Positions 35,265-43,294 of a stretch of 64,000 bases of DNA are shown in pieces. Made by a program: the position numbers and the translations under genes. The stretch's first letter is position 1, and every line of letters begins with the position of its first letter. Source of the stretch: Opitutales bacterium. Its GTDB lineage: Bacteria; Verrucomicrobiota; Verrucomicrobiia; Opitutales; Oceanipulchritudinaceae. The notes beneath the pieces are model-generated. The model ran no database searches. It saw only the letters and a program-made list of their open reading frames with translations, and was not told the origin of the DNA. The stretch is taken from NCBI GenBank assembly GCA_016932335.1, contig JAFGCZ010000012.1, positions 124,001 to 188,000 on the forward strand, given 5' to 3'.

Positions 35265-37691
35265 ATGAGTAACCCAGCTCACCCCCCGGTCTATAAGCGG
35301 CTTAATCATCTGATTACAGTTATCGGAGTCAGCTCCGCTCTGTTCAGTACGGCTGCTTTTGCCCAAGAAGATAATGATGAAGTAATCATCTTGGACCCGT
35401 TTGTCGTAGTGGAAGATGGAAATACAGGTTATCTCGCCTCCAATTCCATTTCCGGTACTAGATCCCAAACCCCTATTCGTGATATTCCTTTAAACATCCA
35501 GGTGTTTACGCAGGAATTTACGGAAGACTTGCTCATTACCAGCCAGGTCGATTTGGAGCGCTATAATGCCTCTCTCGTCAATGGCGGCGATGATGTCCAT
35601 TCAAATAACGTTATTCAGCAAGCTTACAATGGTTTCCTTTTCCGAGGATTCGTCCAGAACTGGAGCTTGCGCGATGGTGTTCGTCAATACGACCCGGTAG
35701 ACTCTCAGGGCTTTTCTCGTGTGGAAATCGTAAAAGGCCCTGTTGCTGCCATGTATGGTGTCACCTATCCAGGTGGTGTTATGAATACCATTTCCAAGAC
35801 TGCTGTCTTGGGCGGTAATTTTGCCGATGTGGGATTTACCATATCCGACCACAGCGAATGGCGTGCCACTCTCGACGCCAATGTTTCCGCTGAAAGCGAA
35901 CTTGGCAAAATTGGTATCCGTTATAACGGAGCTTATCAGGAAACCGAAGATGGTCGCGAACATTCTGCTGGTAAGGTTGAATATAATCAGGTTGCCGTTA
36001 CTATAGCCCCAACTGATAAGACAATCATCAAGCTACTCGCTGAAACCGGTTATCGCGAAAATCCAAGTGGCCTCGGCTACTTTACCACAAGCGAAGTCGA
36101 CGAAAACGGTGTCGGTTATGGTAACAGTGCGGAAATTCCTCTGCAGATAACCCATCCAGATATTGATTGGGATTGGAACTGGGCTACAGGTAATATGCGC
36201 TCACTGGAAACCGATCTCTATAAAGCTGAGATCACCCAGAACTTCACTGAGAACTTCAGTGTCAATGCTTACTATCTCTACAGCAAGCGCGTTCAGGTAG
36301 ATAGCGATGGCTTGGATTGCTCAGGCGGCGGTGGTGGTAGTGGTGGTTGGGATGCCAATGCCAACACCGGATGGATTAACCCCAACACCGATGAAGAGCA
36401 AATCGTCCTCCAGCACCACTACATCGACTGGCGTAATCAGAACCATGCCTATGGTGCCACAGCTGTTTACAAGTTTGAAGTGGGTAGTGTTCGCAACACC
36501 ATCACTGCCGGTGCTCACTTCTGGGAAGAACGCTTCTTCAGCTATCGGGGCACCATGCCCTCAACCTCTCCGAACTATGTGGTTCTCGATGTGGTTCCCA
36601 ATCTGAATGGTCTTTCACTTCGGGATCTCTACGCACCGGAAGACTACTACCTCAATATTGACGCCTATCAGAAGGAACGCAGCGAAAACGAGTATTACTT
36701 TGCCTCCTGGCAGGCTGAGTTCCTCGACGGGCGTGCCCGCACCAATATTGCTGTGAACTACACGGAATTGGACCTCAAGTCCTACCCCAATGTATATTCC
36801 AATACTCCCAGCAATGTAACCAACGAGGATAAGGTTTCTCCGCTGTTTGGTTTCATGTTCGATATCACCAAAGATATCTCCTTCTTTGCTGTGCATTCAA
36901 CTTCGCTCTTCCCCACTACGGATAAGGACGATTTTGAAACCCAGTTGCCTCCCGTTGAAGGTGAAAGCATCGAAGTCGGTTTCAAGTTTGATATCATGGA
37001 AGACGTCCTCAGTGGAACGATCAGTTTCTACAATATTGAGCAGACTGGTGGTTCTCAGCGTGATCCCAATGCAGAAAACCGCAATAAGCAGCTTTGGGAT
37101 TCCATGACTGCAGCCGAACGTGCCATTGCCTTCCCCGGTTTGACTCGTGATCAACTTACCGACCGCAATGGTGGTTTGGGTAACCTTATTCCAGGGCTTA
37201 AACAGGAATCCGAAGGGGTTGAATTGGACTTGGTTTACCAGCCGATGAAGAACTGGCAGATTCTCTTCAGCTATGCTCACAATACGGTTAAGATCAAGGA
37301 AGCCGTGGATGAAACACAGATTGGTCGCATTCCCAATTCCGGGCATGTTAAAGATCAGTTCTCTCTTATGACGAAGTACAGTTTTGCCAAAGAGAGTCAG
37401 TTGCACGGAGCCTTTATCGGTATGGGTTGCCATTGGGCGGACGGTGCCTTCCAGGGATATGTTGGCGATGTTGCCCGATATAACCCCAGCACCTTCTATC
37501 TGGAAGCCTTTGGTGGTTACAAATTCCAAACCTTTGGCCGCGATTCTTCTGTTCAATTGAATATCAAGAACATTACCGAGGTTTCCGAGTTCGTCGGTTG
37601 GAAAGCTACCGGCTCTTCCGCACTCGCTACAGAACGTTACGAAGTGCCTACCGACATTCGCTACAGTCTTTCATATAACATTAGGTTCTAA
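35265..37691 (+). CDS. TonB-dependent receptor, siderophore-receptor-like, Opitutae style
   Basis: 808 aa. Signal peptide: RLNHLITVIGVSSALFSTAAFAQ, with probable cleavage after AFA. The mature start EVIILDPFVVVEDGNTGYLASNSISGTRSQTPIRDIPLNIQVF is the plug style I associate with Verrucomicrobiota/Opitutae receptors. The plug also shows RGFVQNWSLRDGVRQYDPVDSQGFSRVEIVKGPVAAMYG and PGGVMNTISK. The barrel ends RYSLSYNIRF with the terminal Phe. An unusual glycine-rich loop with Cys (LDCSGGGGGSGGW) lies near residue 350. Ligand unknown; the general layout resembles ferrisiderophore receptors. Codon use is rather regular and strongly biased, suggesting high expression. Followed by a long hairpin. Confidence 0.93.
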   Translation: MSNPAHPPVYKRLNHLITVIGVSSALFSTAAFAQEDNDEVIILDPFVVVEDGNTGYLASNSISGTRSQTPIRDIPLNIQVFTQEFTEDLLITSQVDLERYNASLVNGGDDVHSNNVIQQAYNGFLFRGFVQNWSLRDGVRQYDPVDSQGFSRVEIVKGPVAAMYGVTYPGGVMNTISKTAVLGGNFADVGFTISDHSEWRATLDANVSAESELGKIGIRYNGAYQETEDGREHSAGKVEYNQVAVTIAPTDKTIIKLLAETGYRENPSGLGYFTTSEVDENGVGYGNSAEIPLQITHPDIDWDWNWATGNMRSLETDLYKAEITQNFTENFSVNAYYLYSKRVQVDSDGLDCSGGGGGSGGWDANANTGWINPNTDEEQIVLQHHYIDWRNQNHAYGATAVYKFEVGSVRNTITAGAHFWEERFFSYRGTMPSTSPNYVVLDVVPNLNGLSLRDLYAPEDYYLNIDAYQKERSENEYYFASWQAEFLDGRARTNIAVNYTELDLKSYPNVYSNTPSNVTNEDKVSPLFGFMFDITKDISFFAVHSTSLFPTTDKDDFETQLPPVEGESIEVGFKFDIMEDVLSGTISFYNIEQTGGSQRDPNAENRNKQLWDSMTAAERAIAFPGLTRDQLTDRNGGLGNLIPGLKQESEGVELDLVYQPMKNWQILFSYAHNTVKIKEAVDETQIGRIPNSGHVKDQFSLMTKYSFAKESQLHGAFIGMGCHWADGAFQGYVGDVARYNPSTFYLEAFGGYKFQTFGRDSSVQLNIKNITEVSEFVGWKATGSSALATERYEVPTDIRYSLSYNIRF

Positions 37692-37711
37692 TAGACAGAT
37701 TGTATACCGCT

Positions 37712-37747
37712 GAAAAAGAGAGAAGGCGAATTTTTCGCCTTCTCTCT
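37712..37747. terminator. Long hairpin after the second TonB receptor gene
   Basis: A 14-bp perfect stem, AGAGAGAAGGCGAA at 37717-37730 and TTCGCCTTCTCTCT at 37734-37747, with a TTT loop. An A-run precedes it, so a U-tract follows only on the minus-strand transcript. On the plus strand it would stop RNA decay or terminate weakly. It sits 25 bases after the receptor stop. Confidence 0.75.
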
Positions 37748-37778
37748 CAGCGTTATTTAGCATAGATTTTAGTAGAGT

Positions 37779-38165
37779 ATGTTTTCTAATTCTCGAAGAA
37801 CGCTGCCGGTTTGGATCCCTTGTTTGTCTGCCTCCTTGGGCCTCCTCTACTTTGGAATTCATTTGCACGCGTTTCTACCTCTCTTAATTGCTGCTGTTTT
37901 ATGTGTGTTGTCCCTTGTCTTTCTTCTCATCCCTGCAAGTCGCAACCACCCGCAACGTTGGAGTAATTCCCTTCTAAGGGCCTTTATGCTCGTTGTTTCC
38001 TGGCTGGTACTCGCGGTGCTTTTTATTGCGGTTTTTATTCCCGGAAGGTGGTTTCTTTGGGGCCGTTCGTTGTTTTTTAGGAAATCCTCGTGCATCGCTA
38101 AGGATTCATATTGGTCTGATATGGAAGAGTCCTCGCCATCCCGCCATTTTGAAACGCTTCATTGA
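37779..38165 (+). CDS. SxtJ-like small membrane protein
   Basis: 128 aa with three to four hydrophobic helices (LPVWIPCLSASLGLLYFGIHL, FLPLLIAAVLCVLSLVFLLI, LLRAFMLVVSWLVLAVLFIAVFIPG) and a C-terminal hydrophilic tail containing DSYWSD. SxtJ-family proteins share this layout and a Ser-Tyr-Trp tail motif, and are typically encoded next to carbamoyltransferases. Its stop overlaps the carbamoyltransferase start (TGATG), so the two are co-translated. Function unknown; probably an inner-membrane partner of the carbamoyltransferase. The family call is from layout and context, not from strong identity. Confidence 0.72.
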   Translation: MFSNSRRTLPVWIPCLSASLGLLYFGIHLHAFLPLLIAAVLCVLSLVFLLIPASRNHPQRWSNSLLRAFMLVVSWLVLAVLFIAVFIPGRWFLWGRSLFFRKSSCIAKDSYWSDMEESSPSRHFETLH

Positions 38166-39973
38166 TGAACGTTATTGGCATCAGTGCATTCTATCACGAT
38201 TCCGCAGCAGTGTTGCTGAGGGATGGCTGCATTGTTGCAGCAGTTCAGGAAGAGCGCTTTACGCGCCTGAAACACGATGCATCATTCCCTTTTAACGCGC
38301 TGAAGTATTGCCTTTCCTGCCTAGATGGAGATTTAGATGCTGTGGTCTTCTACGAAAAACCGCTGCTTAAGTTCGAGCGTGTTTTACGTAACGCTTTTTC
38401 TGTTGCGCCATTAGGTTTTCGAGCCTTTACCGCCGCCATTCCAGAGTGGACTCAGCAGAAACTTTGGATTCCTTTCATCATCGAGAAAACGTTTGCCCAA
38501 CTCGGGTTGAATGTCCGGGGCAAAATTTTTTTTACCACGCACCACGAATCTCATGCCGCAAGTGCTTTTTTTGCATCGCCGTTTCAACGGGCAGCGGTAC
38601 TTACTCTGGATGGAGTGGGTGAGTGGACGACGACCTCTCTGGGATACGGAGAGGGCAGCAGCCTGCATTTACTCAAGGAACTGAAATACCCCGATTCCCT
38701 TGGATTGTTGTATTCGGCCTTTACCTACTATTGTGGATTCAGAGTAAACTCCGGTGAATACAAATTAATGGGCCTGGCTCCCTACGGTTCTCCAAAATAT
38801 AAAGAGCTGATATTAGAGGAGTTGGTCGACCTTAAAGACGATGGTTCTTTTGCCCTGAATATGGACTACTTTGCCTATTGCCGGGGCCAGCGCATGACGT
38901 CTTCACGTTTTCATCGCCTCTTTGGTGCTCCTCCCAGAAGGCCGGAGTCTGAGTTGACGGAAAAGCAGTGCGATTTGGCAAAATCTGTTCAGGAGGTGCT
39001 TGAACTGATTGTCCTGAAAATGGCTAAAACGTTAAAACAACTTACTGGCGAAGATGCCCTTTGTATGGCCGGAGGGGTCGCCTTAAATTGCGTTTCCAAC
39101 GCACGACTGCTTCGGGATGGGCCTTTTTCAACGATTTGGGTGCAACCTGCTTCAGGTGATGCCGGTGGGGCTCTGGGGGCCGCATTGGCTTTTTATTACA
39201 GTTCTTCACCAAGGAGTTATTGTTCCAAGGATCTGATGCAGGGGTCGGCTCTGGGGCCTGCTTATTCGGACGAAGAGATCGAATCGGTACTCAACGAAAT
39301 GGGCGTTTCTTACCAAAAAATGGACACAGAAGCATCCCTTTACGCAGAGCTTTCGCAGGCCCTTTCTCAAGAAAAAGTGGTTGGCTGTTTTCAAGGGAGA
39401 GCGGAGTTCGGTCCAAGGGCTTTGGGGAATCGTTCCATCCTCGGCGATGCACGTAGCCCGAAAATGCAGAAAACACTGAATCTGAAAATCAAATACAGGG
39501 AATCTTTCCGGCCCTTTGCCCCCATCGTGCTGGCTGAACACGCCTCGGATTACTTTGACCTGCAGCAACCCTCTCCCTACATGCTCTTTACCGCTACTCT
39601 GCGTTCTGAACGAAGGATTCCCGTTCCCGATGCCGCATCGATGATGGAAACCTTGGGGCAGGTGCGTTCAGATATTCCGGCGGTCACTCACGTCGATTAC
39701 TCGGCCAGAGTTCAAACCGTTCACCGGGAAATTCATCCCGAGTTGCACCGTCTGCTTACTGCTTTTTATGAGATAACAGGCGTTCCGGTGCTCATCAATA
39801 CATCCTTCAATGTGCGTGGCGAACCCCCCGTCTGCAGCCCTCGCGATGCCGTTTTATGTTTTCTTCAAACAGAAATGGATTGCCTCGCGTTGGGATCCTT
39901 CTGGATTGAAAAAACTAATATATCTCCGACCTTGGCGACCTCTGTACAACAGCAGGTATATGCGCCCGATTGA
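38165..39973 (+). CDS. Carbamoyltransferase of the NodU/CmcH/SxtI family
   Basis: 602 aa enzyme that transfers a carbamoyl group from carbamoyl phosphate, via carbamoyl-AMP, to a hydroxyl. The N-terminal kinase-like domain opens NVIGISAFYHDSAAVLLRDG, with AAVQEERFTRLKHDASFP, TTHHESHAASAFFASPF (metal-binding histidines), LTLDGVGEW, EYKLMGLAPYG and MAGGVALNCVSNARLL. The C-terminal domain has VGCFQGRAEFGPRALGNRSILGDAR and INTSFNVRGEPPVCSPRDA. I chose the ATG at 38165 over a TTG three bases upstream. It lies between SxtJ- and DUF5989-like genes, the arrangement of the sxtI region, though no toxin-biosynthesis genes are present. The acceptor is unknown; an extracellular glycan is the natural guess. 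Confidence 0.92.
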   Translation: MNVIGISAFYHDSAAVLLRDGCIVAAVQEERFTRLKHDASFPFNALKYCLSCLDGDLDAVVFYEKPLLKFERVLRNAFSVAPLGFRAFTAAIPEWTQQKLWIPFIIEKTFAQLGLNVRGKIFFTTHHESHAASAFFASPFQRAAVLTLDGVGEWTTTSLGYGEGSSLHLLKELKYPDSLGLLYSAFTYYCGFRVNSGEYKLMGLAPYGSPKYKELILEELVDLKDDGSFALNMDYFAYCRGQRMTSSRFHRLFGAPPRRPESELTEKQCDLAKSVQEVLELIVLKMAKTLKQLTGEDALCMAGGVALNCVSNARLLRDGPFSTIWVQPASGDAGGALGAALAFYYSSSPRSYCSKDLMQGSALGPAYSDEEIESVLNEMGVSYQKMDTEASLYAELSQALSQEKVVGCFQGRAEFGPRALGNRSILGDARSPKMQKTLNLKIKYRESFRPFAPIVLAEHASDYFDLQQPSPYMLFTATLRSERRIPVPDAASMMETLGQVRSDIPAVTHVDYSARVQTVHREIHPELHRLLTAFYEITGVPVLINTSFNVRGEPPVCSPRDAVLCFLQTEMDCLALGSFWIEKTNISPTLATSVQQQVYAPD

Positions 39974-39987
39974 TCTTTTTTACTGCA

Positions 39988-40173
39988 ATGAAAACAACCC
40001 ACTCGTGCTCTGCTTTTCTTCATTATCTGAGTGCCTTTTTTAAGGACCTCTGGCTCTTTGCTAAAACCCGCAAGGTTTGGTGGATGCTTCCTGTTGTGGT
40101 GCTCCTTCTTTTAGTCGCTGTGCTGTTGATCAGCGTGTCTACTATCTCTCCCTTTATCTACACGCTTTTCTAA
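39988..40173 (+). CDS. DUF5989 (SxtK-like) single-pass membrane peptide
   Basis: 61 aa from the ATG at 39988, 14 bases after the carbamoyltransferase stop. The sequence FFKDLWLFAKTRKVWWMLPVVVLLLLVAVLLI followed by STISPFIYTLF is the family pattern: an amphipathic start, a KxWW turn, one membrane helix and an Ile-Tyr-Thr-Leu-Phe end. Proteins like this occur almost only beside SxtI-type carbamoyltransferases. Function unknown. The next gene starts one base after its stop. Confidence 0.85.
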   Translation: MKTTHSCSAFLHYLSAFFKDLWLFAKTRKVWWMLPVVVLLLLVAVLLISVSTISPFIYTLF

Positions 40174-40174
40174 T

Positions 40175-41986
40175 ATGAGCTCAGATGTTTCAGAGTGGTC
40201 CTTGGGAAAGCGTCTGTCTTATGGAATGCTTATTGCGCTTATTGTCTTTGCGGCAGGATTTATCTCTTTGGAAATGTTGTTGAGAATCTGTGGCTTCGGT
40301 TATTCCGGGTGTTATTATCGTAATACATCCGTAAACGATGTTGCCTCTGTTCGGGAAAACCGCTGGTTTACCGCTCCCTATTTTTCGCCGGAACTGGTGC
40401 GTCGGCCTCCGCCTATGCTTTTACCGGCAAGCAAGGCGCCTTCTACCTATCGCATTTTTGTGATGGGAGGGTCTGCGGCCATGGGCGATCCCGAAGCTTC
40501 CTTTTCGATGACTAGGGTGTTGCAGACCATGCTTGATGAAGCCTACCCGGAGATTCACTTTGAAGTCGTCAATGCCGCGGTAACGGCCATCAATTCCCAT
40601 GTGGTTAAACAAATCGCGGCCGATTGTTCCCGACTGCAGCCGGATTTGTTCATCGTTTACGTGGGTAATAACGAGGTGATCGGCCCCTTCGGTCCTGCTT
40701 CTGTTTTTCTGCCCTTCATTGAATCCCCGCGTGGGGTCGCCATGGTCACATGGTTGCGTAAAACACGTACGGGGCAGGCATTTTCCTGGGGGCTGCGTCA
40801 GTTTGGCCACCAATCCAAAGAATTGGAGCAATGGGGAGGCATGGAAATGTTCCTCGATCGTCAGTTTACGGCAGATGACCCGCGGCTGAACCTTGTGGCC
40901 ACGCTTTTTCAGGACAATCTCAGTTCTATTATCCAATCAGGGGCCGACTCTGACGCCCATACCTTATTGTGCACGGTTTTAACGAACCGGAGAGACTTTG
41001 CTCCCTTTCTTTCGGCTGAATCACCGGATCTGTCATCAGAACAAAAAGCCACATGGGATTCACTTGTTGCTGATGGCGATGCTGCGTTGTCTGCCGGGAA
41101 GATGGGCGATGCTTATGCCTGCTATAATAAGGCATGGGCCATTGATGATTCCCATGCAGATCTGGCTTTTCGTCTCGGGCGCCTAGAACTGGGTATGGAC
41201 GCTGTTGAGGACGCCAGACGGCACCTTCAGCTTGCCGAGGATTTGGATACGCTCCGTTTTCGAGCTGACTCGCGCCTCAATGGGGTCATTCGTTCTGTTG
41301 CGGCAAACTATCCAGATGAGGCTATTTTGGTGGATCTTCTTCAACAGGCAGAAAAAGAAAGCCCCTTCGGTATTGTTGGTAACGAGTTCCTTTATGAGCA
41401 TGTGCATTTGACGTTTCAGGGTACCTATTTTGCCTCCGGTAAACTCTTCGAGCAGATTAGTGTTGAACTGAAACGGAAGAACTTGATTCAGGCAATCAAA
41501 CCACATCTGGACTATCGTGGAGTTTCCTCTCGTATGGCCTATACTGCATACGATCAGGCTTTAATCGTGCGGGAGCTTTTAGCTCGTTTTTCAATGCCTC
41601 CGTTCACCGGTCAACTGGATCATGCTTCGCGCGTGGCATTGTGGCAGAGTCTTCAGGCGAAAGTAGATTCGCTCTTAAACAGACCGGAGGCCTTTGCGCA
41701 AATCAATAGCAACTATATTGCCGCCCTCGCATTGCATCCCGATGATGCTATCCTCAACAGAAATTACGGGATGATGTTGGTTGCTTTCGGTCACTTTTCT
41801 GAGGCTGTTGGTCCCCTGCAGTATTCTCTGGCACTCATAGATGATGACCCGGACACGCTCTTTGCTTTAGCTATTGCCTGCAGGGAGTTGCAGTTGAATG
41901 AGGTTGCTGAAAGTACGATTGCCCGCCTTCGATTGTTGGAACCGCGCTATCCGGGGTTGAAAGATTTAGAAACGCTTAAACGTTGA
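40175..41986 (+). CDS. Membrane-anchored SGNH-hydrolase-like protein with TPR repeats (SxtL position)
   Basis: 603 aa. An N-terminal membrane helix (about residues 15-38) places the rest outside the cytoplasm. SGNH blocks: FVMGGSAAMG with the candidate nucleophile Ser100, VYVGNNE at 162-167, and YEHVHLTFQG at 407-416, where the usual Asp of the Asp-x-x-His pair is Glu408 before His411. Between blocks III and V lies a TPR-like segment (about 295-345, DAALSAGKMGDAYACYNKAWAIDD), and more TPRs end the protein (about 530-595). This interrupted SGNH-TPR layout suits a protein that binds partners while acting on a polymer. In the sxt cluster the matching slot is a GDSL lipase (SxtL). Activity unproven. 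Confidence 0.8.
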   Translation: MSSDVSEWSLGKRLSYGMLIALIVFAAGFISLEMLLRICGFGYSGCYYRNTSVNDVASVRENRWFTAPYFSPELVRRPPPMLLPASKAPSTYRIFVMGGSAAMGDPEASFSMTRVLQTMLDEAYPEIHFEVVNAAVTAINSHVVKQIAADCSRLQPDLFIVYVGNNEVIGPFGPASVFLPFIESPRGVAMVTWLRKTRTGQAFSWGLRQFGHQSKELEQWGGMEMFLDRQFTADDPRLNLVATLFQDNLSSIIQSGADSDAHTLLCTVLTNRRDFAPFLSAESPDLSSEQKATWDSLVADGDAALSAGKMGDAYACYNKAWAIDDSHADLAFRLGRLELGMDAVEDARRHLQLAEDLDTLRFRADSRLNGVIRSVAANYPDEAILVDLLQQAEKESPFGIVGNEFLYEHVHLTFQGTYFASGKLFEQISVELKRKNLIQAIKPHLDYRGVSSRMAYTAYDQALIVRELLARFSMPPFTGQLDHASRVALWQSLQAKVDSLLNRPEAFAQINSNYIAALALHPDDAILNRNYGMMLVAFGHFSEAVGPLQYSLALIDDDPDTLFALAIACRELQLNEVAESTIARLRLLEPRYPGLKDLETLKR

Positions 41987-43022
41987 TACTGGCCTGTTTT
42001 GTTTCTGGCTCATACCAACAGCTGTCGACCAAGTGTATCGTGGGGTACTCTAACATACCGCGTTTGTTGTTGCGCATCAGGTTGGTTACGCAATCTACAG
42101 CATTTTGCCCGACTGCTTCATGGTTTTGTTTTACTCCCATAAGACCCGAGTCGAAATGATCAATGTCCAATGGAACTAGAGTCAGTTTCCGGTTTAGGGC
42201 TATCTCAATCCTATTGAGAAACGGAACCAGCTCGTTCCAGTTGGTAATCAGGGTCTCTACATGGTAGATCTGCAACCAGTGGATGATGTCGTCCAGCTCT
42301 TCCTCCAGATTAATTCCTTCAATCACTTTCATGGGAACCCTATCCTCCGGGGCAAACATACTTTGCGAAACCAGGTAGCCGGCGGAGAATAAATTGCGGG
42401 TGTGTACCTCGTCGTGTTGTCCGACTAGCATACCCACGCGGCGATGTCCTTTTTCATGCATCTTCTGCATGGCTAGTTGGGTTACCTGCATCTGGTTGTT
42501 TTCCACTACATCAAAATGCAGATTGAAAGGCAGTGCCTCAATTTTGATGACACTGTAGCGCTCCCAGCTCAGAGAAAGGTCGGTTTGGTGGGTAAAGGCG
42601 GCTATGATCAAGCCGGTTATCTGGCGCGTCTTGAAGATGCGGTCCAGAGTCCTTGAGTTGAAGTTTCCGGAACCATAATAAAAAACCTCCAGCCTGTAAC
42701 CCAGCTCTTCCGCCCGCTTTTGCGCGTTCCTAAAGAACAGCCAGCGGCATTTTAAATGTTCCAACTCTTTCTCATCCCTTAAATCCATGATGTAGCCAAT
42801 CGTCGGTGGCGCTTTGGACGGCCGGGAGTGCTGCCGGTAAGAGACCAACGCGGAAAGCATCGGATCGGGGGCATATCCCAATTCGCGGGCTTTTTGTTTG
42901 ATTATTTCCCGGGTTTTTACGGGGAGGCTCGAGTGGTTTCTTAGGGCAAGCGAAACGGTGGTCTGATGCACTCCAATGGCATCAGCTACATCTTTCATGG
43001 TAACTCTCTTGCTGCGACTCAT
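41976..43022 (-). CDS. LacI-family transcriptional regulator
   Basis: 348 aa. The N-terminal helix-turn-helix VTMKDVADAIGVHQTTVSLALRNH and the hinge ELGYAPDPMLSALVSYRQH are as in the many Opitutae LacI proteins, followed by a periplasmic-binding-protein-like effector domain (TIGYIMDL, ITGLIIAAF, KGHRRVGMLVGQHDE). The effector is probably a sugar or related metabolite. The stop overlaps the 3' end of the SGNH-TPR gene by 11 bases. It diverges from icd with 272 bases between. Possible targets are the divergent gene or the upstream cassette, by position only. Confidence 0.93.
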   Translation of the reverse strand: MSRSKRVTMKDVADAIGVHQTTVSLALRNHSSLPVKTREIIKQKARELGYAPDPMLSALVSYRQHSRPSKAPPTIGYIMDLRDEKELEHLKCRWLFFRNAQKRAEELGYRLEVFYYGSGNFNSRTLDRIFKTRQITGLIIAAFTHQTDLSLSWERYSVIKIEALPFNLHFDVVENNQMQVTQLAMQKMHEKGHRRVGMLVGQHDEVHTRNLFSAGYLVSQSMFAPEDRVPMKVIEGINLEEELDDIIHWLQIYHVETLITNWNELVPFLNRIEIALNRKLTLVPLDIDHFDSGLMGVKQNHEAVGQNAVDCVTNLMRNNKRGMLEYPTIHLVDSCWYEPETKQASINV

Positions 43023-43141
43023 AGGTACAGTTTATCTCCTCAAGCCAACTTTATGGCTTTTGTTTGAACAGACGGGAAAAACAAGGGGGTATTCCTTGCG
43101 GGGCAACAGGGGTGGGTATTGATGGTTTAAATTTCAGCTTA

Positions 43142-43155
43142 GGTAACGTATTACC
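43142..43155. promoter_or_regulatory. Possible operator palindrome between lacI-type gene and icd
   Basis: GGTAA-CGTA-TTACC is a perfect 5-bp dyad with a 4-base centre containing CG, a size and shape seen in LacI-family operators. It lies 120 bases upstream of the regulator start and 140 upstream of icd. The only evidence is the symmetry and position. Confidence 0.3.
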
Positions 43156-43294
43156 AAACGCAACAGAAAACGGTGTCAAAAAGGATCTTTGGGGGGTTCT
43201 TTTTCCTGAATCGGGGTTTTGGACAGTTAGATTTTTTCAGGAAAATTGATCAGATCAGTTGAGTTTCTTTTGCAGCCGTCTATCATTTGCCTCA

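Noticed and set aside
37779-41986. A full saxitoxin-like biosynthetic cluster
   Set aside because: Only the carbamoyltransferase neighbourhood is present; no polyketide, amidinotransferase or oxygenase genes surround it.
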